Below, in pieces: positions 8,525 through 16,691 of a stretch of 64,000 nucleotides of DNA. Numbering within the stretch: the stretch's first letter is position 1; every line of letters begins with the position of its first letter. Origin of the DNA: Pseudothioglobus sp905182815 (GTDB taxonomy: Bacteria > Pseudomonadota > Gammaproteobacteria > PS1 > Pseudothioglobaceae); contig NZ_CP159805.1 in the NCBI RefSeq assembly GCF_048087625.1, positions 1,240,001 to 1,304,000 on the forward strand. The letters are read 5' to 3'. A program made the translations under genes and the position numbers. A model generated the notes under the pieces. The model worked only from the letters and a program-made list of their open reading frames with translations. It ran no database searches and had not been told where the DNA came from.

Positions 8525-9143
8525 CTTTGTAGCACAATGCTATGCTAATTGAAGTCCAGTAGAGTGAGATAAAACTAAAGAGAGAATCTAGATAGCTATT
8601 TTCAATTAGGCCTATCAACGAAATTAAAATAAATGGGCCTATAAAGTTGATTAAAAAAATGTTTAGGCGAGCCTGCCATGTCACTTCTATTCTCTTGTAG
8701 GGCACATCGTTTGCTATTGATACTAAATTAAGTGTTAATGGGATAAGTAAAAGATAAAACGGTAGCAAATAAATTGAAGAAAGTGTTACTGCTTGGCCAA
8801 TGCCTAAAAGAATCACCAAAAGAAAGAAGCGGCCAAACCTTAGGCTAGGCAAAACAAAACCAAATCGATTTATAGAATTACCCCCTAGAATTACAACTCT
8901 ATATATATTTATTAATATTGCCATTGAGGCATAAATAAACATTAGGAAATAAGTTATATGAAAACTAATATTTTCTGGCACTTCACTTCCAGGCTTTAGC
9001 ATAGATAATAAATGCACCAGCTCAGGCAAGAATGGAAGAGCTAAAAGTATTGGGAAAATACTGGCCTCAAGTAACTTCTTCCAATTAGAAAAAGCAAATG
9101 CTAAGGTTGCTAAAATAGTTTTTTGTATCGGGATATTTGTCAT
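8490..9143 (-). CDS. Hypothetical multi-pass membrane protein
   Basis: I do not recognise this 217-residue protein. It has about five or six hydrophobic stretches (roughly residues 25-45, 65-85, 105-140, 160-182 and 187-205) and few charged residues, so it is an integral inner membrane protein. The N-terminal SNWKKLLEASIFPILLA segment resembles the start of loosely defined glycerophosphoryl-diester or YciC-like membrane proteins, but no motif settles it. It is translationally coupled to mltD (ATGA overlap at 9140-9143) and its end overlaps ftsQ by 35 nt. Confidence 0.7.
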   Translation of the reverse strand: MTNIPIQKTILATLAFAFSNWKKLLEASIFPILLALPFLPELVHLLSMLKPGSEVPENISFHITYFLMFIYASMAILINIYRVVILGGNSINRFGFVLPSLRFGRFFLLVILLGIGQAVTLSSIYLLPFYLLLIPLTLNLVSIANDVPYKRIEVTWQARLNIFLINFIGPFILISLIGLIENSYLDSLFSFISLYWTSISIALCYKVIMANSSTQSH

Positions 9144-10678
9144 GATAAGTTTGAGTTAACCACGTTAATAGTAATAGTTAATTTATCGCCTGGTTGTAAT
9201 ATATATTCTTCATTCAAATCATTCCAAGATCTAATTTCTGCAATTTTAACATTATACTTTTGGGCAATCCTTGATAGGTTATCGCCCTCCTTTACCGTGT
9301 AAAAAATATCTCTATTAATATCAATTCCAGTATTCGTTATTTTAGCCAACTCTGTCTTGTTTTTGTTATCCCTTAAGATAACTAATTCTTTTCCAATAGA
9401 CAAATAGTCCGAGGGGCTAATTTGATTCCACCTTACAAGATTATTAATTGTGGTACCAAACTTAATAGAAATTTTCCATAGGCTATCTCCAGCAACAACC
9501 GTATAGATAATTTTTTCTGAATTTTTTTGAATATTTAATCTACTTTTTTCCCGTTGATTATCTGATAAAGAGTAGTAGTTCTCTGATTTTTGAGCTAAAG
9601 GGACAATTAAATACTTATCAGTCCTTATGGCATCATTATCAAGCTCATTAACGCTCATTATTTGACCGATTGTTGTATTGTAATTTTGTGCAATAAGGCT
9701 AAGACTATCGCCTTGCTTAATCTTATAACGAGTCCAACTAATTTTTGGTCTTTGGTCTTGCTTAGATAAATTGTCATTAAAGCTATAAATAACCTCTTCT
9801 GGAAGCAGCATTATGTATGGCAGGGATTCAGGAGTTGCCCAGCGTTTTAATCCAGGGTTGTAGTTATAAATCTGATCAATACTTAAGCCAGTCCACTGAG
9901 AAATAAGCGCTAAATCAAACTGTGAATCTAGTTCGACTTCATTTAAGAAGGGCTTATTATCGATCTCAAGCAGTTTTTGATTATAGCGAGAAGGATTTTT
10001 AATTACCTGACTAAGCGCTAGGAGCTTAGGAACATACTTCTCAGTCTCCTGAGGTAAATCTAGGCTCCAAAAATCTGTCTTTTTTCCAAGCTTAATATTT
10101 GTATCAATTGCTCTTTGAATTCTTCCAGGGCCTGCATTATAAGCAGCAATAGATAGAAGCCAATCTCCTTTAAACATTTTATTTAGATCATTTAAATAAT
10201 TAGCAGCGGCTTTAGTTGAGGCAAGCACATCCCTTCTATCTGCATGCCACCAGTCTTCTTCTAGTCCATACATTCTCCCAGTAGAAGGTATAAATTGCCA
10301 CAACCCTGCTGCCGTTCCATGAGAATATGAAAATGGATAGTAATCAGATTCAACAATAGGCAGCAAAGCAATTTCAATTGGAACGTTTTGCTTTTCTAGT
10401 TCAGAGACAACAAGATATAAAAAAGGCTCTGCTCTTTTTGAAATTAAAGATAGATACTCTGGATGATTACTTATCCAATCAATACGACTTTGAACTCTTG
10501 AATTAGAAACACTTTCAATACCCTGACGATTGGCAATAACTTGCCATAAATCATCCTCTTGAGAGTATTGAATAGTATTGACTGACTTACCCTTGGGGCT
10601 GGCTAAAGTTTGATTTTTATCAATGATCGATTGACAGCCAGAAAGAATCAAAAAGATTAATAAAAGAGCAGATCTCAC
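9140..10678 (-). CDS. mltD: Membrane-bound lytic murein transglycosylase D with three LysM repeats
   Basis: MltD cleaves peptidoglycan glycan strands to 1,6-anhydro ends in the periplasm. The N-terminus is a lipoprotein signal with lipobox LSGC (Cys 15). The SLT domain has the catalytic Glu 110 in LPIVESDYYPFSYSHG, then GLWQFIPSTGRMYG and IAAYNAGPGRI. Three LysM repeats follow at about residues 313-358, 391-437 and 458-505, each beginning with a YxVxxGDxL-like motif. The start is GTG at 10678, two bases after the bolA stop. Length 512 is near E. coli MltD (452) plus one extra LysM. Confidence 0.95.
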   Translation of the reverse strand: MRSALLLIFLILSGCQSIIDKNQTLASPKGKSVNTIQYSQEDDLWQVIANRQGIESVSNSRVQSRIDWISNHPEYLSLISKRAEPFLYLVVSELEKQNVPIEIALLPIVESDYYPFSYSHGTAAGLWQFIPSTGRMYGLEEDWWHADRRDVLASTKAAANYLNDLNKMFKGDWLLSIAAYNAGPGRIQRAIDTNIKLGKKTDFWSLDLPQETEKYVPKLLALSQVIKNPSRYNQKLLEIDNKPFLNEVELDSQFDLALISQWTGLSIDQIYNYNPGLKRWATPESLPYIMLLPEEVIYSFNDNLSKQDQRPKISWTRYKIKQGDSLSLIAQNYNTTIGQIMSVNELDNDAIRTDKYLIVPLAQKSENYYSLSDNQREKSRLNIQKNSEKIIYTVVAGDSLWKISIKFGTTINNLVRWNQISPSDYLSIGKELVILRDNKNKTELAKITNTGIDINRDIFYTVKEGDNLSRIAQKYNVKIAEIRSWNDLNEEYILQPGDKLTITINVVNSNLS

Positions 10679-10680
10679 TT

Positions 10681-10974
10681 CTACTTCTTACTTGAGCATT
10701 CGGGTGAATTAGGTGCAATCTGACGTTTTTTCCACTCTTGAGGGCTGTAGGTATGCATTGCCAAAGCATGAATATGCTTTAACTCTTCGGCAAAAAGCTT
10801 ATTAATGAAACGGTGACGATCAATAAGCTTCATTTCATCAAAGGTTGGACTTACGACTACAATTTTAAAGTGCGACTCAGTAGCTGGTCCTGAATGCTGA
10901 CTAGACTCATTACTAACTTCGCAATACTCTGGACTCAAAGCTAAATCAAGTTGATTTTTTAAATGATTTTCCAT
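10681..10974 (-). CDS. bolA: BolA family protein
   Basis: BolA proteins pair with monothiol glutaredoxins to handle Fe-S clusters and affect cell shape and stress responses. The core reads ESHFKIVVVSPTFDEMKLIDRHRFINKLFAEEL, followed by the helix with conserved IHALAMHTYSPQEW. The ATG at 10974 (MENHLKNQL) aligns with E. coli BolA and follows the upstream stop by one base; in-frame ATGs at 10983 and 10989 would overlap the upstream gene. It lies between a [2Fe-2S] reductase gene and mltD, consistent with Fe-S or envelope roles. Confidence 0.92.
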   Translation of the reverse strand: MENHLKNQLDLALSPEYCEVSNESSQHSGPATESHFKIVVVSPTFDEMKLIDRHRFINKLFAEELKHIHALAMHTYSPQEWKKRQIAPNSPECSSKK

Positions 10975-10975
10975 A

Positions 10976-12025
10976 CTAGGCATCGTCATTACTCACATTT
11001 GCGTATTCAAAAGAATCAGAAAAGAAATTCTCTTTAACTAGTTGATGTTCAAGACAGCTTTTAGCTGCTGCATTAACCATTACAGGTGGGCCACAAGCAT
11101 AAACCTCGAATCCTGTTAAGTCTTCAAAATCTTTAATAACTGAGTCATGAACATAGCCTTTATTTCCATCCCAAGACTCATTTGCTTCCGATAATACTGG
11201 AATAAAAGAGATGTTGGTATATTTTTCACTCCATTCAGATGGAAGGTTCGAGTACAAATCGACTTCATTTCTTACCCCCCAATATAAATAAACCTTCCTT
11301 TGAGACCCTATATTAATAAGGTGCTCTATTATTGCCTTAACTGGGCCAAAACCAGTTCCTCCAGCAATAAAAATGATTGGGCATTCGCTTTCTTCTCTTA
11401 GAAAAAAACTTCCTTTGGGGCCTTCAATTCTTAAAATTGATTTAGGGGTTAACGAATTAAAGATGAAGTTAGTGAGCTTTCCATCATCAACCAATCGAAT
11501 ATGGAGCTCAATCAGATTTGAGTTAGTTGGCGCATTGGCTATAGAGTAATATCTTGAGTCAAAATCTGAATGCTCTAAGTCGAGGTACTGCCCTGCTAAA
11601 TACTGCAAAGATTGAGCGCCAGGTATCTTTAATATTAGCTGGATTACATCATGATTCAAATGATTAATTTGCTCTACTCGGCACGGCATACTGCGAACTT
11701 CAATAGCTGCCAGAGAGTCAAGCTCATCAACTGCAATATATAAATCACTCTTTGCTTTACACTGACAAAGCAATGCCATATTTGAATCAATGTCATCAGC
11801 GCTTAGAACTGATGGGATTTCACCAGCATAATCAATCTCTCCATTAAGGATAACTGCTTTACACTGACCACAAAAACCATTTTGACAGCCGTATGGAAAA
11901 TTAAAGCCGTTTGAAAGCGCTCCATCTAGAACAGATTCTTCATCTCCGCACTTGAATGATTTACCACTAACTTGATTTAAAACCGTAAACATAGTTTTTG
12001 GAGATAAAAAATATAAAGGTGCCAT
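10976..12025 (-). CDS. Ferredoxin-NAD(P)H-type oxidoreductase with N-terminal [2Fe-2S] domain
   Basis: The protein joins a plant-type ferredoxin domain (C47, C52, C55 in YGCQNGFCGQC, plus C87 in LLCQC) to a flavin domain (RYYSIANAP, then GPKGSF) and a nucleotide domain (IFIAGGTGFGPVKAI). Proteins of this shape are often annotated CDP-6-deoxy-delta-3,4-glucoseen reductase and pass electrons from NAD(P)H to an oxygenase or hydroxylase partner. No sugar gene is near, so that name should not be taken as function. An internal ATG at 11992 (MFTVLNQ) is an alternative start. It is divergent from miaA. Confidence 0.85.
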   Translation of the reverse strand: MAPLYFLSPKTMFTVLNQVSGKSFKCGDEESVLDGALSNGFNFPYGCQNGFCGQCKAVILNGEIDYAGEIPSVLSADDIDSNMALLCQCKAKSDLYIAVDELDSLAAIEVRSMPCRVEQINHLNHDVIQLILKIPGAQSLQYLAGQYLDLEHSDFDSRYYSIANAPTNSNLIELHIRLVDDGKLTNFIFNSLTPKSILRIEGPKGSFFLREESECPIIFIAGGTGFGPVKAIIEHLINIGSQRKVYLYWGVRNEVDLYSNLPSEWSEKYTNISFIPVLSEANESWDGNKGYVHDSVIKDFEDLTGFEVYACGPPVMVNAAAKSCLEHQLVKENFFSDSFEYANVSNDDA

Positions 12026-12063
12026 TATAATGTAGGTCTTATAGTTATGAACTTACTATTATT

Positions 12064-12981
12064 ATGGCAATTGAGCCAATAAATTTTGTAGTTTTTTTGA
12101 TGGGACCAACAGCCTCTGGAAAGACTGAGTTAGCTATAGAAATTAGTAAGGACATTAACTCAAAATTAATAAGTGTCGACTCTGCCTTGATCTACCGGGG
12201 TATGGATATTGGCACAGCAAAGCCTAGCAAGGAAATTCTTACAGTCCATCCACATGAATTAGTTGATATTTGTGAGCCTGAAGATAGCTTTTCTGTCACT
12301 GAATTTATATCACTGGCAAAAGAACACATTAAATCGGCTCTAGCAGAAGGTAAATTACCTATTCTGGTTGGTGGCACTTCTTTCTACTTTAACGCTTTAG
12401 AGCATGGTTTATCAAAACTTCCTTCATCAACTGATGAGTCTCGAAAGCATTTTAATGAACTTTTAAAAAGTGAAGGCAGTGTAAAACTTCATTCAAAATT
12501 AGCAGAAATTGATCCTAAGTCTGCAGCGCGCATCCATTCAAATGACTCGCAAAGAGTAACCAGAGCACTTGAGGTTTTTCATCTCTCTGGAGAAACACTA
12601 AGCAAGCTTCAAGGCAAAAAAAATCAGAATAAGCTCGATCTTAGTATTAAAAAAATTGTACTCATGCCTGATAGAGCTATACTTCATCAAAGAATTGAGC
12701 AGCGCTTTATAAAAATGATTAAAGATGGATTTCTTAATGAGGTTGAAAACCTTAGAAAAAATAAAAAACTCAACCTAGATCTAGCCTCTATGAGATGCGT
12801 TGGTTATAGGCAAGCATGGAATTATTTTGAAGGGAACTATAGCAAACAAGAAATGATTGAAAAAGCAATCATCGCGACTAGGCAATTATGTAAACGTCAA
12901 TGCACATGGTTAAGGGACGAAGATAAAGCCCTAACATTAAATCAAATAGAAGTTGAAAAAGTACTTAAATTTCTTCAATAA
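12064..12981 (+). CDS. miaA: tRNA dimethylallyltransferase
   Basis: MiaA adds the dimethylallyl group of DMAPP to A37 of tRNAs that read UNN codons. The P-loop GPTASGKT is at residues 14-21, followed by VDSALIYRGMDIGTAKPS, VGGTSFYFNALEHGL and the C-terminal MRCVGYRQAW and RQLCKRQCTWLR blocks. Length 305 is normal. A TATAAT box at 12026-12031 in the short divergent gap could be its -10 element, without a convincing -35. It uses DMAPP from the MEP pathway, two enzymes of which are encoded upstream. Confidence 0.96.
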   Translation: MAIEPINFVVFLMGPTASGKTELAIEISKDINSKLISVDSALIYRGMDIGTAKPSKEILTVHPHELVDICEPEDSFSVTEFISLAKEHIKSALAEGKLPILVGGTSFYFNALEHGLSKLPSSTDESRKHFNELLKSEGSVKLHSKLAEIDPKSAARIHSNDSQRVTRALEVFHLSGETLSKLQGKKNQNKLDLSIKKIVLMPDRAILHQRIEQRFIKMIKDGFLNEVENLRKNKKLNLDLASMRCVGYRQAWNYFEGNYSKQEMIEKAIIATRQLCKRQCTWLRDEDKALTLNQIEVEKVLKFLQ

Positions 12982-13018
12982 GTTGAAATTTTAATTAAGA
13001 AAAAATAATAACAAATAT

Positions 13019-13290
13019 TTATCGAGTCTTGTCGTTTTTATTAAGCTCTTCCATTGTGTGAAGCATTGTTCTTAAACTATCTATTGAAGTTTCAAATTCA
13101 TCACTTGTTAAGTTGGATACCGCATTATCTTCAATCTCACGAAATTTAGGAAAAACTTCTGCCATAAGATCTTCTCCAGTTTTAGTAATATGAACAACAA
13201 CTCGTCTAGCATCTTTAGAATGAGGAACTCTTATACAATATCCATACTTTTCAATAAACAAGAAACGGTTGTTTTAAGAGTTTAGAAGAT
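13019..13290 (-). pseudogene. MarR-family regulator remnant (3' part only)
   Basis: The open part (13019-13261) encodes the wing and C-terminal dimer helix of a MarR regulator: FIEKYGYCIRVPHSKDARRVVVHITKTGEDL, where DARRVVVHIT is the wing signature. Just upstream, in another frame, TLKTTVS resembles the recognition helix, and the frame of the open part hits a stop at about 13276. No N-terminal dimerization or first HTH helix is present before the tRNA-like fragment at 13299. I read this as a decayed gene with a frameshift and a lost 5' half. Confidence 0.65.
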
Positions 13291-13298
13291 ATGATAAT

Positions 13299-13323
13299 TG
13301 GTGGAGATGGGGGGGATTGAACT
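13299..13323 (-). other. 3'-terminal fragment of a tmRNA or tRNA gene
   Basis: On the minus strand, 24 nt after the murD stop region begins, the sequence reads TTCAAT, seven C, ATCTCCACCA. This fits tRNA geometry exactly: a 7-nt T-loop (TTCAATC), five C of the T-stem, a 7-nt acceptor strand CATCTCC, discriminator A and CCA. The matching 5' T-stem strand (GGGGG) and the rest of the molecule are absent. The CUCCACCA end resembles tmRNA (ssrA) 3' ends. Such fragments are typical of integrase attachment sites or rearrangement scars. Confidence 0.6.
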
Positions 13324-13329
13324 CTCTAC

Positions 13330-14646
13330 TCAAAATAAACTCTTATTTTCTTCAAGAACGAAGCGCTTAAAAGTCTCTCCACGCTCATTAAAATTGTTAA
13401 ACATATCAAAGCTTGCACACCCCGGTGAAAGTAATACTGCGCCACCTTCTGCCATTGAAGTTGCCATTGATGCCGCCTTTTTCATTGATTTAACAACTTC
13501 CACATGAGGAGCAGTAATTTGCTTTGAAAAATCACTACTGCACTCACCAATTAAAACAACTGCATTAACTTTTTCATTTATTAATTTAAAAAGCTCTGAA
13601 TAATCCTCTTTTTTTGATATTCCACCAGCAATTAAGGTCAAGTTATTATATTTTTCAAAAAGAGCATTAATAGCAGTTATGGTAGAAATTGCGTTGGTTG
13701 ATTTTGAATCGTTGTAGTAATCTATATTGTTTATTGTTGAAACAAATTCCAATCTATGCTCCAATCCTTTAAAGTCAATTGCAGCCTGAGTCATTACTTT
13801 TAAGGATAATCCAAAACGATAGCCCAACGTTAAGGCCGCCAATAGATTTTCTATATTATGTCTTCCAACAACCTTCAAGTCATCACTTGTAATTAGACGA
13901 TTGCCTTTATGAAAAACTTCATAGGTGTTACCATTTTGCTTAGCGATAAAGTCACATCTTAAGTTACTTGATTCAATTCCATAGTAGTTATCTCCATCTA
14001 CGCCATTAGCCAAATCTACATCTAGATTTACAGTAGAGAATTGGCAATACTTGTATATAGAAAGCTTAGAGGAAATATAATCACTAAAGCTAGAGTACCT
14101 ATCAAGGTGATCAGGAGTTATATTCGTAATCACGCCAGTTAATAAAGAAAGCTTATTTGTATAATCTAATTGATAACTTGAAAGCTCAACAACATAGAGT
14201 TCAGCTTCATCACTTAGACTGTCCATTACAGGCTTGCCAATATTGCCACAAATAACAGCATTTTTCCCATCAGCAATTGCCATCTCACCTAATAATTGAG
14301 TTACGGTTGATTTTCCATTTGAGCCCGTAATACCAATAATTGGTGCCTTTGTATAACGTCCAAATAACTCAATATCACTAATAATAGGAATACTTTGTTG
14401 CCGAGACCAGTCAACAATTGACTCAGTTTCTGAGATTCCAGGACTAATTATTATTTCTGTAACGCTTTCTAAAAGTGACTTACTCCATTCACCAAAGTGG
14501 CTATCTGAAAGTACACTCTCCTTCTCTGCTATGTCAAGCATAGGTGGCTCTTGACGAGAATCTGCAATGCGAAATGAGATATCTTTTTTAAAGAAAAAAC
14601 GGGCTACAGAAAGTCCTGTAATACCTAACCCTAAAATAAGTTTCAT
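13330..14646 (-). CDS. murD: UDP-N-acetylmuramoylalanine--D-glutamate ligase
   Basis: MurD adds D-Glu to UDP-MurNAc-L-Ala. The N-terminus has GLGITGLSVARFF, the ATP loop is GITGSNGKST (about residues 105-114), and NITPDHLDRY, the GLEHRLEFV block and YNDSKSTN are conserved. The C-terminus SPGCASFDMFNNFNERGETFK is the family ending. Length 438 is normal. It is detached from murC-murB-ddl, which sits 6 kb to the left on the other strand, and a tRNA-like fragment lies directly downstream. Confidence 0.96.
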   Translation of the reverse strand: MKLILGLGITGLSVARFFFKKDISFRIADSRQEPPMLDIAEKESVLSDSHFGEWSKSLLESVTEIIISPGISETESIVDWSRQQSIPIISDIELFGRYTKAPIIGITGSNGKSTVTQLLGEMAIADGKNAVICGNIGKPVMDSLSDEAELYVVELSSYQLDYTNKLSLLTGVITNITPDHLDRYSSFSDYISSKLSIYKYCQFSTVNLDVDLANGVDGDNYYGIESSNLRCDFIAKQNGNTYEVFHKGNRLITSDDLKVVGRHNIENLLAALTLGYRFGLSLKVMTQAAIDFKGLEHRLEFVSTINNIDYYNDSKSTNAISTITAINALFEKYNNLTLIAGGISKKEDYSELFKLINEKVNAVVLIGECSSDFSKQITAPHVEVVKSMKKAASMATSMAEGGAVLLSPGCASFDMFNNFNERGETFKRFVLEENKSLF

Positions 14647-14708
14647 TAAAACCTTGTGTTTTCGACCAAAATTGACTATATTTTACACTTTTACTTCACT
14701 ATTTTATT

Positions 14709-15368
14709 ATGCCTACAAATGTTCAAACAACTTCAAGCGCGATTGTAATAAATCGTACGTTAAGAAACACTTATCAGCTTTTGTCTGCTACGCTTCTTTT
14801 TAGCGGTTTAATGGCTTACTTATCAATGTACCTTAGACTGCCTTACTTCGGACTTTTAATAACGCTTGGTGGCTATTTTGGTCTCTTATTTTTGGTAGCA
14901 AAGCTTAGAAATTCGGCTTTTGGAATCCTCGCAGTCTTTGCACTAACTGGCTTCATGGGTTTAACTCTTGGGCCAATTGTTGGAGCCTACACAACGGCTT
15001 TCTCAAATGGGGCAGAGCTTGTTGGAATGGCAATGACAGGAACTGCGGTTATCTTTTTATCGCTTTCTTTCTATGCCATTACATCTCAAAAAGACTTTAG
15101 CTTTATGTCCGGCTTCCTAACTGCTGGAATAGTAGTTGCATTTTTAGCTGGTATAGCGGCGTACTTTTTTCAAATGCCTGCTTTATCTCTTGCAGTTTCA
15201 TCTGCATTCATTTTATTAATGAGTGGTCTTATTTTGTATGAAACAAGTAATATAATTCATGGCGGAGAAACCAATTACATCATGGCAACGGTTACTCTAT
15301 ACATTTCTATTTACAATCTATTCTTAAGCCTTCTTCACCTATTAGGTGTGTTTTCTGGCGATGATTAG
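14709..15368 (+). CDS. Bax inhibitor-1 family membrane protein (YccA-like)
   Basis: The 219-residue protein has about seven membrane helices after a short polar N-terminus with a conserved RNTYQLLSATLLFSG start. The family blocks NSAFGILAVFALTGFMGLTLGP and the penultimate GETNYIMATVTLYISIYNLFLSLLHLLG are clear. E. coli YccA binds the protease FtsH; other members have been tied to calcium flux. The stop codon overlaps the rppH GTG by one base, so the two genes are probably cotranscribed. Exact function here is not known. Confidence 0.9.
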   Translation: MPTNVQTTSSAIVINRTLRNTYQLLSATLLFSGLMAYLSMYLRLPYFGLLITLGGYFGLLFLVAKLRNSAFGILAVFALTGFMGLTLGPIVGAYTTAFSNGAELVGMAMTGTAVIFLSLSFYAITSQKDFSFMSGFLTAGIVVAFLAGIAAYFFQMPALSLAVSSAFILLMSGLILYETSNIIHGGETNYIMATVTLYISIYNLFLSLLHLLGVFSGDD

Positions 15369-15904
15369 TGATAGATAGCGATGGATATCGCGCAAATGTT
15401 GGCATTGTAATTACCAATGAAAAAAAGCAAATACTTCTAGCAAAGCGCTTTAAACAAGATGCATGGCAACTTCCTCAGGGTGGAATTGATACCGATGAAA
15501 CTGAGTTAGATGCTCTCTATAGAGAGCTTGAGGAAGAGGTTGGTCTTAATCCAGGCCATGTAACTCTTTTAGCTAAAACTCCTAAATGGCTTCGTTATGA
15601 TCTGCCTGTAGAGCACATAAGGCGTCGCCAAAAACCCACCTGCATTGGTCAGAAACAGGTTTGGTTCCTATTAAAGCTTAAATCTGGTGATGACAATATT
15701 ACTCTTGATTCACACCATGATATTGAGTTTGATGACTGGAAGTGGGTTGATTACTGGAAACCAGTTGATGAAGTGATTGACTTTAAAAGAGCGGTCTATG
15801 AAGACATGTTAAAAGCACTTGCGCCAATCCTTTTTGAAAATGAACACAGCATTCCGATAAAACTTTCTCGGCCTCTGCAGTTTACTGCCATCAAGCTTTA
15901 TTAA
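15368..15904 (+). CDS. rppH: RNA pyrophosphohydrolase
   Basis: RppH removes pyrophosphate from the 5' end of mRNA and so starts RNase E-dependent decay. The N-terminus IDSDGYRANVGIVI is the RppH/NudH signature, and the Nudix box spans about residues 38-60 (GGIDTDETELDALYRELEEEVGL without gaps). The WLRYDLP and HDIEFDDWKWV segments are also typical. Start is GTG at 15368, overlapping the upstream TAG. Length 178 is normal. Its last 4 nt overlap the convergent gntR gene. Confidence 0.95.
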   Translation: MIDSDGYRANVGIVITNEKKQILLAKRFKQDAWQLPQGGIDTDETELDALYRELEEEVGLNPGHVTLLAKTPKWLRYDLPVEHIRRRQKPTCIGQKQVWFLLKLKSGDDNITLDSHHDIEFDDWKWVDYWKPVDEVIDFKRAVYEDMLKALAPILFENEHSIPIKLSRPLQFTAIKLY

Positions 15905-16563
15905 GGTAAGTTTTTCTTTATAATCTCGACCGGTGTCATTATGTGGGCCTCTATAAGCTTTTGAGCAGGTATGGAATCTCTTTCAAGCACCAATACCATT
16001 AGCGCAACATGCTCGTTCTGATTTGCTTGCAGTCTTTCATAGTTAGTAACGTTTTCTTGAAGCCAAAGATTTCGGTATCGGGTAGATTTTTCATAAAGTG
16101 ATTGCCTTATCTGAAAAAGTCTTGGGGAATTACAACCAGAAACTAATGCCTCATGAAATGAAAAATGTCGATTTTGCCATTCATCCATATCAATATTTTC
16201 AGATTTACTATATTTAGCTAATAAATGAGAAGCTGCAATTATTTTTGACTCCCAAAAATCACCACCTTTTTTTATAGCCATATCAAGACATAAGCCCTCT
16301 ATTTTTGATCTTGCCTGATAAATGTCAGTTAAATCATCAATAGATATATTACTAACATAAAAGCCTTTTTGGTTTTCAGAAACAACTAAATCTTTGGCAA
16401 TTAGTTGCGATAGTGCTTCTCTTATTGGACTTGTTCCAACTTTATAGCGATCTTTTAAAGTTTTAATTTGTAATTTTTCCCCAGGTGGGAACACGCCCTG
16501 AATAATATCACTAGTTAACGCATCAAGAATTTTAGAAGCTGTATTTTGCTTTGAAGTATCCAT
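15901..16563 (-). CDS. GntR-family (FadR/FCD type) regulator, likely of glutarate genes
   Basis: The N-terminal winged helix (about residues 10-70) has the GntR pattern ILDALTSDIIQGVFPPGEKLQI followed by GTSPIREALSQLIAKDLV. The C-terminal ~140 residues are helical, as in the FCD effector domain. The gene is divergent from csiD with a 128-bp gap that holds an 18-bp perfect palindrome over the predicted csiD start site. In E. coli the adjacent FCD regulator CsiR (GlaR) represses csiD-lhgO and responds to glutarate; the same role is inferred here from position and domain type. Confidence 0.88.
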   Translation of the reverse strand: MDTSKQNTASKILDALTSDIIQGVFPPGEKLQIKTLKDRYKVGTSPIREALSQLIAKDLVVSENQKGFYVSNISIDDLTDIYQARSKIEGLCLDMAIKKGGDFWESKIIAASHLLAKYSKSENIDMDEWQNRHFSFHEALVSGCNSPRLFQIRQSLYEKSTRYRNLWLQENVTNYERLQANQNEHVALMVLVLERDSIPAQKLIEAHIMTPVEIIKKNLP

Positions 16564-16621
16564 TCACTATTTTTTTATGTAATTTAAAGTTAGATAATTT
16601 ACAATTTAACCACAGTATAGC

Positions 16622-16649
16622 TTGAATTATTTAAAAATGTAGTTATAAT
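16622..16649 (+). promoter_or_regulatory. Candidate promoter of csiD
   Basis: TTGAAT at 16622-16627 and a perfect TATAAT at 16644-16649 lie 16 bp apart. The start site would fall near 16656, inside the palindrome at 16652-16669. Confidence 0.55.
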
Positions 16650-16651
16650 TT

Positions 16652-16669
16652 AATAATGTCGACATTATT
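16652..16669. promoter_or_regulatory. Palindromic operator for the GntR regulator
   Basis: AATAATGTC followed directly by GACATTATT forms a perfect 18-bp palindrome. The core TGTCGACA fits the FadR/GntR pattern N-GT-N-AC-N. It overlaps the predicted +1 of csiD and sits in the gap between the regulator gene and its likely target, so bound repressor would block initiation. Confidence 0.6.
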
Positions 16670-16691
16670 GAAAAATACTTAATATATTACT

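Noticed and set aside
12192..12377. Minus-strand frame inside miaA, one of many similar antisense frames across conserved genes
   Set aside because: Antisense to well-conserved coding sequence, with no motif or start signal.
13298..13507. Open frame of 69 codons on the + strand across the tRNA-like fragment
   Set aside because: It runs antisense to the murD 3' end and has no ribosome site or family motif.
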